Source of the DNA: Agrococcus terreus | GTDB lineage: Bacteria; Actinomycetota; Actinomycetes; Actinomycetales; Microbacteriaceae | Assembly: GCF_014645235.1 (NCBI RefSeq) | Contig: NZ_BMLM01000001.1 | Span: 930,001-994,000 of the forward strand | DNA: 64,000 nt | Direction of reading: 5' to 3' | Shown here: piece by piece, positions 19,045 to 27,786 of the stretch | Layout of the letters: each line of letters begins with the position of its first letter | How positions within the stretch are numbered: position 1 is the stretch's first letter | Program-made: the position numbers and the translations under genes | Notes under the pieces: generated by a model | What the model saw: only the letters and a program-made list of their open reading frames with translations | What the model was told of the DNA's origin: nothing | Database searches by the model: none

Positions 19045-20637
19045 ATGTCCAAGCCCGTCGTCCTGATCGCCGAGGAGCTGTCGGCCGCGACCGTCGACGC
19101 CCTCGGGCCCGACTTCGACATCCGGCACGTCGACGGCACCGACCGCCCCGCCCTGTTCGAGGCGCTCGCCGAGGCGAACGCGATCCTCGTGCGCAGCGCG
19201 ACGAAGGTCGACGCGGAGGCCCTCGGCCACGCGCCGAAGCTGCAGGTCATCGCCCGCGCGGGCGTCGGCCTCGACAACGTCGAGATCCCCGCCGCGACCG
19301 CCGCCGGCGTCATGGTCGTGAACGCGCCCACGTCGAACATCGTCTCGGCCGCCGAGCTCGCGATCGCGCACATCCTCGGCCTCGCCCGCCACATCCCCGC
19401 CGCCGACGCCTCGCTGAAGCGCGGCGAGTGGAAGCGCTCCGCCTACACGGGCGTCGAGCTCTACGAGAAGACCGTGGGCATCGTCGGCCTCGGCCGCATC
19501 GGCGTGCTCGTCGCCGAGCGCCTCGCGGCCTTCGGCACGAAGCTCATCGCCTTCGACCCGTTCGTGAGCCCCGCGCGCGCCGCCCAGCTGGGCGTCGAGC
19601 TGCGCAGCCTCGACGAGCTCATGGCGGAGGCCGACTTCGTCACCATCCACATCCCGCGCACGCCCGAGACCGTCGGCCTCATCGGCGAGGCGCAGTTCGC
19701 GGTGGCGAAGCCGTCGCTGCGCATCGTGAACGCGTCGCGCGGCGGCATCATCGACGAGGCCGCGCTCGCGACGGCGCTCCGCGAGGGCCGGATCGCCGGC
19801 GCCGGCATCGACGTCTTCGTCTCGGAGCCGCCGAAGGACGACGCGCTCACCTCGGCCCCCAACATCCAGGTCACGCCGCACCTCGGCGCCTCCACCGACG
19901 AGGCGCAGGAGAAGGCGGGCGTCGCCGTGGCCCGCTCGGTGCGCCTCGCGCTCTCGGGCGACCTCGTGCCGGATGCGGTGAACGTCGCGGGCGGCATCAT
20001 CGACGAGTACGTGCGCCCCGGCATCCCGCTGGCCGAGAAGCTCGGCCAGTTCCTCGCCGGCCTCGCCGCCGGCCCGATCGAGGCGGTCGACGTGCTCGTG
20101 CACGGCGAGCTCGCCGGCTACGACGTGAAGGTGCTGCGCCTCGCGGCGCTCAAGGGCTTCTTCTCGTCGATCGTCTCGGAGCAGGTGACGTTCGTGAACG
20201 CGCCCGTCATCGCGGAGTCGCGCGGCGTCACCTCCGAGCTCTCGGCCGACGAGCGATCGGACGAATACCGCAACGTCGTCGAGATCGTCGCCGCCACGAG
20301 CGACGGCCGCCGCGTCTCGGTCGCCGGCACGCTCACCGGCCCGAAGCAGGTCGAGAAGATCGTCGCCGTGAACGGCCAGTCGGTCGAGGTGCCGATGGCC
20401 GAGCACTTCGTCGTCATGGAGTACGAGGACCGCCCCGGCATCGTCGCGCTCTACGGCGGCGCGTTCGGCGAGGCCGCCATCAACATCGCCGGCATGCAGA
20501 TCGCCCGCACCGAGGCCGGCGGCACGGCGCTGTCGATCATCACGATCGACCAGGCCGCGCCCGACGCGCTCGTCGAGCAGCTCGGCGCCGCGATCGAGGC
20601 GACCGCGATCCGGCAGATCGAGATCCGCCCGCTCTGA
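19045..20637 (+). CDS. serA: D-3-phosphoglycerate dehydrogenase
   Basis: First enzyme of serine synthesis, 530 residues, the long actinobacterial form. In order it shows the substrate/NAD domains (ARAGVGLDNVEIP, GIVGLGRIGVLVAERL, NASRGGIIDEAAL, catalytic His in TPHLGAST), the ASB intervening domain, and a C-terminal ACT domain (YEDRPGIVALYGGAFGE) that binds serine. The ATG has GAGGAG at good distance. It is monocistronic as far as I can see: upstream are divergent DoxX genes, and downstream lies a 243-bp gap with repeated AGTGGTC sites. Confidence 0.96.
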   Translation: MSKPVVLIAEELSAATVDALGPDFDIRHVDGTDRPALFEALAEANAILVRSATKVDAEALGHAPKLQVIARAGVGLDNVEIPAATAAGVMVVNAPTSNIVSAAELAIAHILGLARHIPAADASLKRGEWKRSAYTGVELYEKTVGIVGLGRIGVLVAERLAAFGTKLIAFDPFVSPARAAQLGVELRSLDELMAEADFVTIHIPRTPETVGLIGEAQFAVAKPSLRIVNASRGGIIDEAALATALREGRIAGAGIDVFVSEPPKDDALTSAPNIQVTPHLGASTDEAQEKAGVAVARSVRLALSGDLVPDAVNVAGGIIDEYVRPGIPLAEKLGQFLAGLAAGPIEAVDVLVHGELAGYDVKVLRLAALKGFFSSIVSEQVTFVNAPVIAESRGVTSELSADERSDEYRNVVEIVAATSDGRRVSVAGTLTGPKQVEKIVAVNGQSVEVPMAEHFVVMEYEDRPGIVALYGGAFGEAAINIAGMQIARTEAGGTALSIITIDQAAPDALVEQLGAAIEATAIRQIEIRPL

Positions 20638-20681
20638 CGCATCCGCGTCCTTCGCCGACGGCGCCGCTCGGGCGCGATCGG

Positions 20682-20822
20682 CGCCACTCGAGCGATGCAC
20701 CCGGATCGAGTGGTCGATCCCTGCGATCACTGGTCGCCAGATGTCGGGATCGGTCAGCTGCTGCAGCAGATCGTGACCACTGATCGCGCGACGTGACCAC
20801 TCGCTCCCATGCAGCGACCACT
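20682..20822 (+). promoter_or_regulatory. Cluster of AGTGGTC sites (probable operator array)
   Basis: The 243-bp gap between serA and the hydrolase holds five copies of a 7-bp motif. It reads AGTGGTC at 20709-20715 and ACTGGTC at 20729-20735. The complement GACCACT is at 20775-20781, 20795-20801 and 20816-20822. A weaker sixth site (GCCACTCG) is near 20682. The first copy sits in a hairpin, GGATCGA-GTGG-TCGATCC (20703-20720). The spacing and mixed orientation suggest binding by a regulator, probably controlling the hydrolase gene that starts at 20881. Confidence 0.5.
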
Positions 20823-20880
20823 CGTCCCGGGGGAGGGCGGACGCTGGTCGCGCGTGGGCGGCGCGGGCTAGCGTCGGGGC

Positions 20881-21597
20881 ATGGACACCGCATCGTCTGC
20901 TGCCGCTCCTCGCATCGTGCTCGTCCCCGGCTTCTGGCTGGGCGCCTGGGCCTGGGACGAGGTGGCTGCGATCCTCCGCGAGCGCGGCCGCGACGTCGTC
21001 GCGCTCACGCTGCCCGGGCTCGAGCCCGAGCACCCGCGCCGCGGCGAGGTGACGCTCGAGGACCACGCCGCCGCCGTGCTCGACGCGATCGGCGACGGCC
21101 CCGTCGTGCTCGTCGCGCACTCCGGCGCCGCGTTCCCCGCCACCATCGCGATCGACCGCCGGCCGGATGCCGTGGCGCACGCCGTGTGGGTCGACACCTG
21201 CCCCGTGGTCGACGGCCAGGCGATGGACGCGTCGTTCGAGGGCGACGCGATGCCCATCGACGCGGCGTGGGACGAGGAGCTCGAGGGCGGCTCGATGCGC
21301 GACCTCACGGAGGCGCAGCTGGCGACGCTCCGCGAGCGGGCGGTGCCCGAGCCCGCGGGCGCGGTGCGCGACGCGGCGGTGCTGCGCGACGAGCGCCGCC
21401 TCGACGTGCCGCAGACGCTCGTCGCCACCGGGTTCTCGGGCGACGAGTACCGCGCCTACGCCGAGCAGGGGGCCGGGTTCCTCCGGGGGCTCGGCGAGCA
21501 GCGCGCGCTCCGGACGGTCGACCTCCCGACCGGCCACTGGCCGATGTGGTCGCGCCCGCGCGAGCTCGCCGACCTCATCGACGCCGCCGGCCGCTGA
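20881..21597 (+). CDS. Alpha/beta hydrolase
   Basis: A 238-residue single-domain hydrolase. The oxyanion region is VLVPGFWLGAWAWDEV, the nucleophile elbow is AHSGAA, and a late histidine lies in TGHWPMWS. These make up an esterase-type catalytic triad; the substrate is unknown. No signal peptide is seen, so it is cytoplasmic. TAGCGT at 20869-20874 ends six bases before the ATG, consistent with a leaderless transcript, and the AGTGGTC cluster lies just upstream. It converges on the histidine kinase gene. Confidence 0.85.
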   Translation: MDTASSAAAPRIVLVPGFWLGAWAWDEVAAILRERGRDVVALTLPGLEPEHPRRGEVTLEDHAAAVLDAIGDGPVVLVAHSGAAFPATIAIDRRPDAVAHAVWVDTCPVVDGQAMDASFEGDAMPIDAAWDEELEGGSMRDLTEAQLATLRERAVPEPAGAVRDAAVLRDERRLDVPQTLVATGFSGDEYRAYAEQGAGFLRGLGEQRALRTVDLPTGHWPMWSRPRELADLIDAAGR

Positions 21598-21660
21598 TCG
21601 CGGACGCGGCCGAAGGCGCGCACGGCGCGGCGGCGGCGCGCCCGCCCGCCCGGCGGGCAG

Positions 21661-21686
21661 CCCCGCCCAGCCCCGCCCAGCCCCGC
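21661..21686. repeat. Short tandem repeat, 10-bp unit
   Basis: The unit CCCCGCCCAG is present twice in full and a third time in part (CCCCGC), in the gap between two convergent genes. It probably reflects slippage, with no function inferred. Confidence 0.6.
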
Positions 21687-21692
21687 CTCGGC

Positions 21693-22901
21693 TCAGGCCG
21701 CGACGAGCGCCCGGTCGCCCTCCGGCAGCAGCACCCACACGCTTGCGCCGCCGAGAGGCGACTCGTCGATGCCGATCCGGCCGCCGAGCGCCTCGACGAT
21801 CCGACGGCAGGTCGAGAGGCCGATCCCGAGGCCGTCGGCGGCGCCGGCCGCGTCCGGGTCCGCCTGCGCTGCACCGCGCTCGAGCAGCCCGAAGACGCGG
21901 TCGCGCTCGGCCTCGGGCACGCCCGGCCCGTCGTCCTCGACGCGCACGCGCCAGCCGCCGTCGAGCTCGTCGCAGCGCACCTCCACGCGCGGCGAGCGCC
22001 CGCCGGCCGCCCCGAACTTCAGGGCGTTCGACAGCAGGTTCTGCAGCAGCGCGCGCAGCAGCGTCGGATCGCCCGGCACGACGGGGAGCGGATCGACCTC
22101 GAGCGAGGCGCCCGTCGCGGCGACCTGCGCGTCGAGGTCGTCGACGACGTCGGCGACGACGTCCGCGAGGTCGACGGGCCGACGGCTCGGCCGGCCGCCG
22201 ATGCGCGCGTAGTCGAGCAGGTCCTCGACGAGCGCCGACATCCGGGCGGTCGCGGCCTCCGCCCGCGAGAGCGCGGAGGCGGCGCGCGGCGCGTCGACGA
22301 GCTCGGGACTGTCGGCCGCGAGCTCGAGGAACCCGGCGAGCGCCGTGAGCGGCGTGCGGAGGTCGTGGCTCACCTGCCCGGCGAACTGCGCGAGCGACTC
22401 GTTCGAGCGGCCGAGCTCGCGGGTGATGCGGCGCAGCTCGAGCACGTCGACCACCTGGTGCGCGAGCAGCGCGAGCCCGCGGCTCTCGGCGTCGGTGAGC
22501 TCGCCCGTCCGCTCGTCGAACACGCACAGCGTGCCGATCGGGATGCCGGCGGGCGTCACGAGCGGGCTCGAGGCGTAGAAGACGACGTTGGCGACCTCGC
22601 CGGTGACGAAGGGATTCGCGCGGAAGCGGTCGTCGAGCCGCGCGTCCGCCACGACCGTGTGCCCGGGGTGGCGGAACACGACCGCGCACATCGAGTCCTC
22701 GCGCGAGCACACGTCAGGCTCGAAGCCGACGGCCGCGACCTGGTGCTGCGAGCGGTCGTCGATGATGTTGATGACGGCGCGCGGCACGCCGCACAGGGTG
22801 GCCGCGAGCTCGACGAGCCCCTGCAGGTCGGGCTCGGGCGGGCGCCCGACGACCTCGTACTCGGCGATGGCCTCTCGGCGGGCGATGTCCTCGATCGACA
22901 C
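21693..22901 (-). CDS. Sensor histidine kinase with N-terminal GAF domain
   Basis: A 402-residue soluble kinase. A GAF domain covers roughly residues 20-155 (VINIIDDRSQHQVAAVG, IPIGTLCVFD). The HisKA box is SHDLRTPL with phospho-acceptor H179. An HATPase domain follows (LLQNLLSNALKFG, VRVEDDGPGVP, GLGIGLSTCRRIV). No TM helix is visible, so it senses an internal signal. No response regulator is next to it, making it an orphan. The GTG start has GGAG upstream. It reads in the same direction as the TetR gene, with a gap of 86 bp. Confidence 0.88.
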   Translation of the reverse strand: MSIEDIARREAIAEYEVVGRPPEPDLQGLVELAATLCGVPRAVINIIDDRSQHQVAAVGFEPDVCSREDSMCAVVFRHPGHTVVADARLDDRFRANPFVTGEVANVVFYASSPLVTPAGIPIGTLCVFDERTGELTDAESRGLALLAHQVVDVLELRRITRELGRSNESLAQFAGQVSHDLRTPLTALAGFLELAADSPELVDAPRAASALSRAEAATARMSALVEDLLDYARIGGRPSRRPVDLADVVADVVDDLDAQVAATGASLEVDPLPVVPGDPTLLRALLQNLLSNALKFGAAGGRSPRVEVRCDELDGGWRVRVEDDGPGVPEAERDRVFGLLERGAAQADPDAAGAADGLGIGLSTCRRIVEALGGRIGIDESPLGGASVWVLLPEGDRALVAA

Positions 22902-22987
22902 GGCAGTGCTCCTCCGCGCGGCGCTCGTGACCCGCCGCGCGAGGTCAGGATACCGAGCCGGCCTCACGGCGCGGTGCGCGGCTCGCC

Positions 22988-23521
22988 TCAGGCGCCGAGC
23001 CGCCGGGCGATGGCCAGGATGCTCTCGAGCTCGGCCTCGGCGCGGGCCGGGTCGAGGGCGCCCATCGCCGAGCGCAGGTAGATGCCGTCCGACATGAGCA
23101 CGATCGCGTGCGCGAGCTCCTCGTCGCCGAGCCGCTCGGCGATCGCGGAGGCGTAGGCGTCGTCGATCCGCTGCATCGCGGCGCGCGCCGGGCCGCCGGT
23201 GGGCAGCTGCGCGAGCCGCACGAGCGCGACGGTCGCGCGGTCGAACCCGGAGTCGACGGCGATGGAGGAGCGGAGGAACGCCTCGACGATGTCGTCGGCG
23301 CGGAGCAGGGCCTCGACGTCCTCGGCGCCGAACGCGAGGAACCGCTCGATGAGGCCGGCCTCGAGGTCGGCCTTCGACCCGAAGTGGTAGAGGAGCCCGC
23401 CCTTCGAGACGCCGGCGCGGTCGGCGACGGCCTGCACGGTCGCGGCGCGCTCGCCCTCCTCGATGAGCAGGGCGACGTACGCGTCGAGCAGGAGCTCCCT
23501 CGTGGAGCCGTCGCGGGCCAT
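22988..23521 (-). CDS. TetR-family repressor of the adjacent MFS exporter
   Basis: A 177-residue TetR protein. The N-terminal helix-turn-helix is in VQAVADRAGVSKGGLLYHFGSK; the C-terminal ligand domain is unassigned. It is divergent from an MFS drug exporter, and an ACCGTC-CA-GACGGT palindrome lies in the shared promoter, so it most likely represses both genes until a drug binds. Its own TAGGGT -10 (23528-23533 on the minus strand) lies six bases before the ATG, a leaderless arrangement. Confidence 0.9.
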   Translation of the reverse strand: MARDGSTRELLLDAYVALLIEEGERAATVQAVADRAGVSKGGLLYHFGSKADLEAGLIERFLAFGAEDVEALLRADDIVEAFLRSSIAVDSGFDRATVALVRLAQLPTGGPARAAMQRIDDAYASAIAERLGDEELAHAIVLMSDGIYLRSAMGALDPARAEAELESILAIARRLGA

Positions 23522-23536
23522 GCGTCCACCCTAGCG

Positions 23537-23565
23537 TTGCCAACAAACCGTCCAGACGGTACAGT
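23537..23565 (+). promoter_or_regulatory. MFS exporter promoter with TetR operator
   Basis: The -35 is TTGCCA (23537-23542) and the -10 is TACAGT (23560-23565), with a 17-bp spacer. The spacer holds a perfect 6-bp inverted repeat, ACCGTC-CA-GACGGT (23547-23560), which touches the -10. A bound TetR dimer would block RNA polymerase. Confidence 0.75.
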
Positions 23566-23611
23566 TGCGTGGTCCGCGAGCGCCCTCGCCGACCCTCGAG
23601 AGGAGCAGACC

Positions 23612-25138
23612 ATGCAGACCGGCCAGATGCAGCGCATCGACGAGACGACCGCGCCCCGCGCCGGGGCGCGCGAGTGGGTCGCGCTCGCAGTCCTCATGCT
23701 CCCGGTGCTGCTCGTCTCGATCGACAACACGGTGCTCGCCTTCGCGCTGCCGCAGATCGCGCTCGCGCTCGAGCCCGACGCCGCCCAGCAGCTGTGGATG
23801 GTCGACGCGTACGCGCTCGTGCTCGCCGGCCTCCTCGTCGCCATGGGCAGCCTCGGCGACCGCTGCGGCCGCCGCCGGATGCTGCTCATCGGCGCCACGG
23901 GCTTCGCCCTCGTCTCGGTGCTCGCGGCGTTCTCGCCGAACGCCGAGACGCTCATCGCCGCCCGTGCCGCGCTCGGCTTCTTCGGCGCGATGCTCATGCC
24001 CTCGACGCTCTCGCTGCTGCGCTCCACGTTCCAGCACCGCGACCAGCGCCGTCTCGCGATCGCCGTCTGGGCGACCGCCTTCTCGGTGGGCAGCGCCCTC
24101 GGCCCGACGGTCGGCGGACTGCTGCTCCAGCACTTCGCCTGGGGCTCGGTGTTCCTGCTCGCCGTGCCGGTGCTGCTGCCGCTGCTCGTCGCCGCGCCGC
24201 TGCTCGTGCGCGAGAGCCGCGACCCGAACCCGGGCCGCATCGACCCGATCGGCATCCTGCTCTCGATCGTCGCGCTCGGCGCGCTCGCCGCCGCGATCAA
24301 GCACGTCGCCGTCGACGGCCCTGACCTCGTCGCCCTCGCCATGGTCGTCGCCGCGATCGCCGCGGGCACCGCCTTCGTGCGCCGCATGCGCCGCGTCCCG
24401 AACCCCATGCTCGACATCGACCTGCTGCGCATCCCGGCGTTCGCCGGCGCCATCACGATCAACCTGCTGAGCGTCGTCGCACTCGTGGGCGCGCTCTTCT
24501 TCCTCACGCAGCACCTGCAGCTCGTGGAGGGCATGTCGACGCTCGACGCCGCGCTGCTGCTCGTGCCCGGCACGATCGCCATGGTCGCGACGGGCCTCGG
24601 CGTCGTGCGGCTCGTGCGGCACCTGCGTCCGCACCGCATCATCGCGATCGGCCTCGCGAGCTCCGTCGCCGGCTACCTGCTCGTGGCGATCGCAGGCGAC
24701 GACCTCACGCCGCTGCACGTCGCGATCGCGTACCTGCTGCTCGGCGCCGGCGTCGGCGCCGCCGAGACGCTCTCGAACGAGATCGTCATCTCGACCGCCC
24801 CGCCCGCGAAGGCCGGTGCTGCGAGCGCGGTCTCCGAGACCGCCTACGAGCTCGGCGCGGTGCTCGGCACCGCGGTGCTCGGCGGCATCGTGAGCGCCGT
24901 GTACCGCTCGACGATCGCGCTGCCGGAGGGGCTCGCGGCGACGGATGCGGCTGCCGCCCGCGAGACGCTCGCGGGCGCGCTCGACGTCGCCGAGCGGGTG
25001 CAGGGCGAGCTGGGCGCGGCGGTCGCCGAGGCGGCGAGGGTCGCCTTCGACCACGGCGCGGTCTGGACCTCGGTGACGGGCGCGGCGCTCGTCGTGGTGG
25101 CGATCGTCGTGTCGCTCCGCGCCCTCCGGCGCGCGTAG
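23612..25138 (+). CDS. MFS multidrug exporter, DHA2 (14-TM) family
   Basis: A 508-residue major facilitator of the EmrB/QacA/SmvA type that would expel toxic cations or drugs by proton antiport. Motif D1-like SIDNTVLAFALPQIALAL opens helix 1, motif A GSLGDRCGRRRML follows helix 2, and motif C-like GPTVGGLLLQ is in helix 5. Hydrophobicity suggests 14 helices. The ATG has GAGAGGAG upstream. It is under the TetR-type operator described at 23547 and ends before a strong hairpin. Confidence 0.9.
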   Translation: MQTGQMQRIDETTAPRAGAREWVALAVLMLPVLLVSIDNTVLAFALPQIALALEPDAAQQLWMVDAYALVLAGLLVAMGSLGDRCGRRRMLLIGATGFALVSVLAAFSPNAETLIAARAALGFFGAMLMPSTLSLLRSTFQHRDQRRLAIAVWATAFSVGSALGPTVGGLLLQHFAWGSVFLLAVPVLLPLLVAAPLLVRESRDPNPGRIDPIGILLSIVALGALAAAIKHVAVDGPDLVALAMVVAAIAAGTAFVRRMRRVPNPMLDIDLLRIPAFAGAITINLLSVVALVGALFFLTQHLQLVEGMSTLDAALLLVPGTIAMVATGLGVVRLVRHLRPHRIIAIGLASSVAGYLLVAIAGDDLTPLHVAIAYLLLGAGVGAAETLSNEIVISTAPPAKAGAASAVSETAYELGAVLGTAVLGGIVSAVYRSTIALPEGLAATDAAAARETLAGALDVAERVQGELGAAVAEAARVAFDHGAVWTSVTGAALVVVAIVVSLRALRRA

Positions 25139-25164
25139 TCGGGCGCGCGCCTCAGCCGACGCAG

Positions 25165-25201
25165 ACGAGCGGCGCCGCCCCCTCGGGGCGGCGCCGCTCG
25201 T
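25165..25201. terminator. Bidirectional hairpin terminator
   Basis: A perfect 17-bp stem (ACGAGCGGCGCCGCCCC and its complement) with a 3-nt loop, placed between the stops of two convergent genes. Confidence 0.85.
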
Positions 25202-25210
25202 GCGTGCGGG

Positions 25211-25468
25211 TCAGATGACGTCGTCGCGACGCTCCGTGCGCTCGACGCGCGTGCCGGTGTCGGGGTCGACCGCCGAGCGCGTCACCTGCGAGGTGCGCCC
25301 CGAGCGGGCGGCCATGATGATGCCGATGAGCGTCACGAGGGCGCCCGCGGCGAGCAGGATGTAGCCGATCAGCGTCCAGTTGGCGCCGTCGACCTGCCAG
25401 AGTGCCGGGACCGCCCAGGCGACGATCGCGCCGACGGCCATGAGGAAGATGCCGAATCCGATGCTCAT
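25211..25468 (-). CDS. DUF6458-family small membrane protein
   Basis: An 85-residue protein starting MSIGFGIFLMAVGAI. It has two TM helices (FLMAVGAIVAWAV and LIGYILLAAGALVTLIGIIM) and a charged tail with DPDTGTRVERTERRDDV. It matches the small DUF6458 proteins common in Actinobacteria. The function is unknown. It is convergent with the MFS gene across the hairpin and divergent from leuB. Confidence 0.8.
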   Translation of the reverse strand: MSIGFGIFLMAVGAIVAWAVPALWQVDGANWTLIGYILLAAGALVTLIGIIMAARSGRTSQVTRSAVDPDTGTRVERTERRDDVI

Positions 25469-25639
25469 GCGAGCTCTCCGTCCGATCGGTGGCCGCCCGG
25501 GACTCAGGCGGCCGCTGCGGGGGACGGTAGCGCGGGATGCTGGACGCCAGGCGAGGGGCGTGCGCGCGGCTAGGGTGGAGGCACGGCCCGCGCCGGTGCG
25601 GCGCCGGCATTCGACGCGCACGGCGCACGAGGAGGAAGC

Positions 25640-26698
25640 GTGGAGCAGCTGCGGCTCGCGGTCATCGCAGGCGACGGCATCGGCCCGGAGGTCACGACGG
25701 AGGCCCGGAAGGCCATCCGCGCGGCCGTCGACGGCGTCGAGGTCGTCGAGACGGAGTACGCGCTCGGCGCCGCCCACTACCTCGAGAGCGGCGAGATCCT
25801 CGAGGACGCGACGATCGACGCGCTCCGCAGCCACGACGCGATCCTGCTCGGCGCCGTCGGCGGCGACCCGAGCGACCCGCGCCTCGCGGGCGGCATCATC
25901 GAGCGCGGCCTGCTGCTGAAGCTGCGCTTCGCGTTCGACCACCACGTCAACCTCCGGCCGACGAAGCTCCACCCCAAGGTGCAGAGCCCTTTGCGCGAGC
26001 CGGGCGACATCGACTTCGTCGTCGTCCGCGAGGGCACCGAAGGCCCCTACGTCGGCAACGGCGGCGCCATCCGCGTCGGCACGCCCCACGAGGTGGCGAA
26101 CGAGACCAGCGTCAACACCGCGTTCGGCGTCGAGCGCGTCGTGCGCTTCGCCTTCGACCTCGCCGAGCAGCGCTCGAAGCGCGTCACGCTCGTGCACAAG
26201 ACCAACGTGCTCGTGCACGCGGGCGGCCTGTGGCGGCGCACCGTCGACGCCGTCGCCGCCGAGCACCCCGACGTCGCCGTCGACTACCTCCACATCGACG
26301 CCGCGACCATCTTCCTCGTCGACCGGCCCAGCCGCTTCGACGTCATCGTCACCGACAACCTCTTCGGCGACATCATCACCGACCTCGCCGGCGCCGTCGG
26401 CGGCGGCATCGGCATGGCCGCATCGGGCAACCTCGACCCGTCCGGCGCCCACCCCAGCATGTTCGAGCCGGTCCACGGCTCCGCGCCCGACATCGCGGGC
26501 ACCGGAGCCGCCGACCCCACCGCGGCGATCCTGTCGGCGGCGCTCCTGCTCGAGCACACCGGCCAGGCCGAGGCGGCCGAGCGCATCCGCGCCGCCGTCG
26601 ACGCCGACGTCGACGCACGCGGCGACGCGCGCCGCACCACGAGCGAGGTCGGCGACGCGATCGCCGAGCGCATCCGAGCATCCAAGGAGCACGCATGA
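25640..26698 (+). CDS. leuB: 3-Isopropylmalate dehydrogenase
   Basis: NAD-dependent oxidative decarboxylase of leucine synthesis, 352 residues. Family landmarks are [10 protein letters not shown] near the start, LLGAVGGDP, the substrate/metal site in [14 protein letters not shown], and [14 protein letters not shown]. The GTG start has GAGGAGGAAGC directly upstream. Its stop overlaps the ATG of ilvE by four bases, so a branched-chain operon leuB-ilvE is certain. A related enzyme, tartrate dehydrogenase, is excluded by the compact LeuB length and motif set. Confidence 0.94.
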   Translation: MEQLRLAVIAGDGIGPEVTTEARKAIRAAVDGVEVVETEYALGAAHYLESGEILEDATIDALRSHDAILLGAVGGDPSDPRLAGGIIERGLLLKLRFAFDHHVNLRPTKLHPKVQSPLREPGDIDFVVVREGTEGPYVGNGGAIRVGTPHEVANETSVNTAFGVERVVRFAFDLAEQRSKRVTLVHKTNVLVHAGGLWRRTVDAVAAEHPDVAVDYLHIDAATIFLVDRPSRFDVIVTDNLFGDIITDLAGAVGGGIGMAASGNLDPSGAHPSMFEPVHGSAPDIAGTGAADPTAAILSAALLLEHTGQAEAAERIRAAVDADVDARGDARRTTSEVGDAIAERIRASKEHA

Positions 26699-27786
26699 CC
26701 ACCACCGAGTTCACGCTCACCCGTTCCGAGCGCCCCGCGAGCGACGAGGTCCGCGCGGCGGTGCTCGCGCAGCCCGGCTTCGGCAAGCACTTCACCGACC
26801 ACATGGTCTCGATCGACTGGACGCAGGACGGCGGCTGGCACGACGCTCGCGTCGAGCCGTACGGCCCGCTGCAGATGGACCCGGCCTCGGCCGTGCTCCA
26901 CTACGGCCAGGAGATCTTCGAGGGCATGAAGGCGTACCGCCGCGCCGACGGCTCGGTCTGGACCTTCCGCCCCGACCAGAACGCCAAGCGGATGCAGCGC
27001 TCGGCCGCGCGCCTCGCGCTGCCCCAGATCCCCGAGGAGCTCTTCCTCGAGGCGATCCGCCGCCTCGTGGAGGTCGACGAGGCGTGGGTGCCTGAGGGCG
27101 GCGAGGACTCGCTGTACCTGCGCCCGTTCATGATCGCCAACGAGGTGTTCCTCGGCGTGCGGGCGGCGCAGACGGTGCGCTTCATGGTGATCGCGAGCCC
27201 CGCGGGCCCGTACTTCGCAGGCGGCGTCGAGCCCGTCTCGATCTGGCTCTCGCGCGAGTACAACCGCGCCGGCCGCGGCGGCACGGGTGCCGCGAAGTGC
27301 GGCGGCAACTACGCCGCGAGCCTCCTGCCCACGCAGATCGCCGTCGCGAACGGCTGCGCGCAGGTGCTCTTCCTCAACGAGGCCGGCACCGACCTCGAGG
27401 AGCTCGGCGGCATGAACGTCGTGCTCGTCAAGGCCGACGGCACGCTCGTGACCCCCGACTCCGACTCGATCCTCGACGGCGTCACCCGCAACTCGCTGCT
27501 CCAGCTGGCCGAGGACGACGGCCACCGCATCGAGCGTCGCCCCGTGAGGCTCGCCGAGTGGCGCGACGGCGTCGCCGACGGCTCGATCACCGAGGCGTTC
27601 GCGTGCGGCACCGCGGCGGTGCTCACGCCCATCGCGGCGCTGAAGACCACCGAGGAGACGATCGGCGACCCCGAGGCGCCGGCCGGCCCCGTCGCCCTCG
27701 CGCTCCGCGCCCGGCTCACCGACATCCAGTACGGCCGCGCGGAGGACCCGCACGGCTGGATGGTGCGGCTGACGGGCGCGCGCTGA
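26695..27786 (+). CDS. ilvE: Branched-chain amino acid aminotransferase
   Basis: Fold-type IV PLP enzyme for the last step of leucine, isoleucine and valine synthesis, 363 residues (type II length). Landmarks are [14 protein letters not shown], the catalytic lysine in [26 protein letters not shown] and the phosphate-binding [15 protein letters not shown]. It is coupled at both ends: ATGA with leuB upstream and a one-base TGATG overlap with the FAH gene downstream. Confidence 0.95.
   Translation: MTTTEFTLTRSERPASDEVRAAVLAQPGFGKHFTDHMVSIDWTQDGGWHDARVEPYGPLQMDPASAVLHYGQEIFEGMKAYRRADGSVWTFRPDQNAKRMQRSAARLALPQIPEELFLEAIRRLVEVDEAWVPEGGEDSLYLRPFMIANEVFLGVRAAQTVRFMVIASPAGPYFAGGVEPVSIWLSREYNRAGRGGTGAAKCGGNYAASLLPTQIAVANGCAQVLFLNEAGTDLEELGGMNVVLVKADGTLVTPDSDSILDGVTRNSLLQLAEDDGHRIERRPVRLAEWRDGVADGSITEAFACGTAAVLTPIAALKTTEETIGDPEAPAGPVALALRARLTDIQYGRAEDPHGWMVRLTGAR

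Noticed and set aside
21661-21686. CRISPR-like repeat
   Set aside because: The unit is only 10 bp, directly tandem, without spacers or cas genes.
18295-22710. A minus-strand open frame of about 1,470 codons opposite serA and the hydrolase
   Set aside because: It is low-complexity Arg/Ala-rich sequence antisense to serA, which has all family motifs. It is a GC shadow.
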